Shown here one piece after another: positions 6,199 through 7,336 of a stretch of DNA of 7,336 nt. Source of the DNA: Patescibacteria group bacterium UBA1449 (GTDB taxonomy: Bacteria; Patescibacteriota; Microgenomatia; UBA1400; UBA1449). The stretch's first letter is position 1; each line of letters opens with the position of its first letter. The translations under genes and the position numbers were made by a program. Where the stretch lies: positions 10,744 through 18,079 of the forward strand of contig DCTD01000058.1 of NCBI GenBank assembly GCA_002335355.1, written 5' to 3'. The notes under the pieces are model-generated. The model had not been told where the DNA came from. It did not search any database and saw only the letters and a program-made list of their open reading frames with translations.

Positions 6199-7128
6199 TT
6201 ACTCAAAGACTTTTTCAATAATAAAGCTTGGTCTTCTTTTTACTTCTTCTGAGTTTCTCCAGAGATATTCACCAATAACTCCAAGCATCATCATCTGGAT
6301 ACTCGAAACAAACAGAATAATGACTGCCAAAGATGACCAGCCTGTTATTGGTATTTGATTAAAGATTTTATTACAGAGAATAAAAAGACCATAGATAATA
6401 CTCAGACAGGCTGTAATGAAACCGACAATTGTCATAAATCTGATCGGTACATAGGAAAAGGCTATAAACGAATCAATAAAGTACTTAATCTTTTTAGTCA
6501 ATGTCCATTTTGAACTTCCATGAATTCTTTTACGGCGAGTGTAGTAGACTAGTTTTCTATTAAAACCGGTCCACAGTATTTGTCCTGGGAGTGAACTATT
6601 CTTTTCATTCATTGATAGAACAATGTTTGCCACTTTTCTATCAATTAAAAATATATCAAACCCACCTTTTGGCATGTTTGGCAGGGCATATTTTCTAATT
6701 AGTGTGTAGTATAAAGAACTAAATAGTTTTGGGATAAAGCCATCTTTTCTGTCTTTACGGACAGCTAAAACGACTTCATATCCTTTCTGCCATTGCTCAT
6801 ACATTCTTCTAATGAGTTTTGGGTTATCCTGAAGATCAGCAGTAAGGTCTGCAATACAGTCTCCTCTTGCGATACTCATTCCAGCTAAAATTGCATTAAA
6901 TGAACCAAAATTACGAGACAATTTCACTACTTTTATATATTTTTTATCACGTTTTAACGCCACTAATGTCTCCAAGCTTGAGTCGTATGAGTTATCATCA
7001 ACAAAAATTAACTCGTATTTACCAGATAAACGCTTTAAGTCATTAGTTAGGGTATCAACTAAAATTTTGAGACTATCCTCATTGCAATAGACAGGAATAA
7101 CGATAGATAAAAATGGCTTACTTTTCAT
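6199..7128 (-). CDS. Polyprenyl-phosphate glycosyltransferase, GT2 DPM1/GtrB/ArnC-like
   Basis: This 309-residue enzyme should transfer a sugar from a UDP- or GDP-sugar to polyprenyl phosphate at the inner membrane face. The GT2 core shows LSIVIPVYCNEDSL (7-20), ELIFVDDNSYDSS (39-51), LSRNFGSFNAILAGM (70-84), a typical segment of this subgroup, and the metal-binding DLTADLQD (94-101). RIHGSSKW (201-208) matches the R..G.SKW loop before the membrane part. Two helices (about 230-252 and 264-288) follow, then GEYLWRNSEEVKRRP (286-300), the C-terminal signature of GtrB/DPM1-like proteins. Length and domain order are complete and normal. The ATG at 7128 lies 11 bases inside the end of the acetyltransferase gene. 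The GT39-like gene comes directly next, so this enzyme probably makes its lipid-linked sugar donor. The identity of the sugar cannot be read from the sequence. Confidence 0.93.
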   Translation of the reverse strand: MKSKPFLSIVIPVYCNEDSLKILVDTLTNDLKRLSGKYELIFVDDNSYDSSLETLVALKRDKKYIKVVKLSRNFGSFNAILAGMSIARGDCIADLTADLQDNPKLIRRMYEQWQKGYEVVLAVRKDRKDGFIPKLFSSLYYTLIRKYALPNMPKGGFDIFLIDRKVANIVLSMNEKNSSLPGQILWTGFNRKLVYYTRRKRIHGSSKWTLTKKIKYFIDSFIAFSYVPIRFMTIVGFITACLSIIYGLFILCNKIFNQIPITGWSSLAVIILFVSSIQMMMLGVIGEYLWRNSEEVKRRPSFIIEKVFE

Positions 7129-7336
7129 AGTGAAGTCTTGCTGGGATACCTACATAGGCTCTATTTTTAACAGTATTACGAGTAACAACTGCTCCTGCTC
7201 CAATAGTAACACCCTCAGCAATAAACACTCCCGGTAAAATAGTGGCTCCTGAACCAATTTTTGCTTTATTAGCAATTGTTGGAGCTCTATGAACTGGGTT
7301 ATCACCGAGATTGTTATCGTTAGTTGTAATTACTCC
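7118..7336 (-). CDS. Left-handed beta-helix (hexapeptide repeat) acyl/acetyltransferase, C-terminal 72 residues
   Basis: The frame enters at the right edge and ends with TAA at 7118. The 72 residues show hexapeptide-repeat spacing with small and aliphatic residues: APTIANKAKIGSGATILPGV, then FIAEGVTIGAGAVVTRNTV, then YVGIPARL, the usual closing turn of a sugar acetyltransferase. The TNDN...HRAPTIANKAKIGSGATILPG layout recalls WbpD/FdtC-type N-acetyltransferases that act on amino sugars bound to nucleotides, but with the N-terminal part out of view this is only a resemblance. It is the first gene of the visible operon-like block and overlaps the next gene by 11 bases. Likely role: acetylation of a nucleotide sugar that feeds the glycan pathway. 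Confidence 0.88.
   Translation of the reverse strand, partial: GVITTNDNNLGDNPVHRAPTIANKAKIGSGATILPGVFIAEGVTIGAGAVVTRNTVKNRAYVGIPARLHYEK

Noticed and set aside
6128..6358. A 76-codon plus-strand open frame across the start of the GT39 gene and the end of the DPM1-like gene.
   Set aside because: It is mostly antisense to the conserved C-terminus of the DPM1-like enzyme and resembles no family.

Overview
The window is a piece of a compact, AT-rich bacterial chromosome devoted mostly to the synthesis and export of a surface glycan or glycolipid. I judge it bacterial because candidate promoters have sigma70-like elements (a perfect TTGACA at 1396-1401, and -10 hexamers preceded by TG), and no archaeal-type TATA box was recognised at these starts. 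All intact genes end in TAA, and no reassigned stop is needed to read any of them. Strong Shine-Dalgarno sequences are absent. Several starts instead have a -10-like hexamer six bases before the ATG, which suggests leaderless mRNAs. Small tight genes, no Shine-Dalgarno and a glycosyltransferase-rich locus would suit a Candidate Phyla Radiation (Patescibacteria) bacterium, but that placement is only a guess from style.

Layout. From the left edge to 576 (minus strand) lies the first 192 codons of an NAD-dependent sugar-nucleotide epimerase, cut by the edge. A 71-base divergent gap follows. Two plus-strand genes come next: a SAM-dependent methyltransferase (648-1388) and a ten-helix membrane protein of the bile acid:sodium symporter/ACR3 superfamily (1431-2363). 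Six bases after that stop, the rest of the window runs on the minus strand. In transcription order it holds the end of a left-handed beta-helix acetyltransferase (7118-7336), a polyprenyl-phosphate glycosyltransferase of the DPM1/GtrB type (6199-7128), a GT39/ArnT-like membrane glycosyltransferase (4614-6145), a Wzx-like flippase (3229-4566) and a second family 2 glycosyltransferase (2370-3245). Gaps and overlaps are short (11-base overlap, 53-base gap, 47-base gap, 17-base overlap), so these five genes form one operon-like block whose first promoter lies beyond the right edge.

How the parts could work together (inference): the epimerase and acetyltransferase would shape nucleotide sugars. 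The DPM1-like enzyme would load a sugar onto polyprenyl phosphate. The GT39 enzyme would use that lipid-linked sugar on the outer face of the membrane. The second GT2 would extend a lipid-linked glycan in the cytoplasm, and the flippase would move it across.

The two most notable points are these. First, the GT39 gene is split into two overlapping frames at a run of six A on the coding strand, and one extra A restores a normal 510-residue protein. Second, four of the five genes that have an upstream gap share a -10-like hexamer in the identical register before the ATG. I saw no RNA genes, CRISPR arrays, insertion sequences or long repeats, and there is no gene-free stretch over 300 bases.
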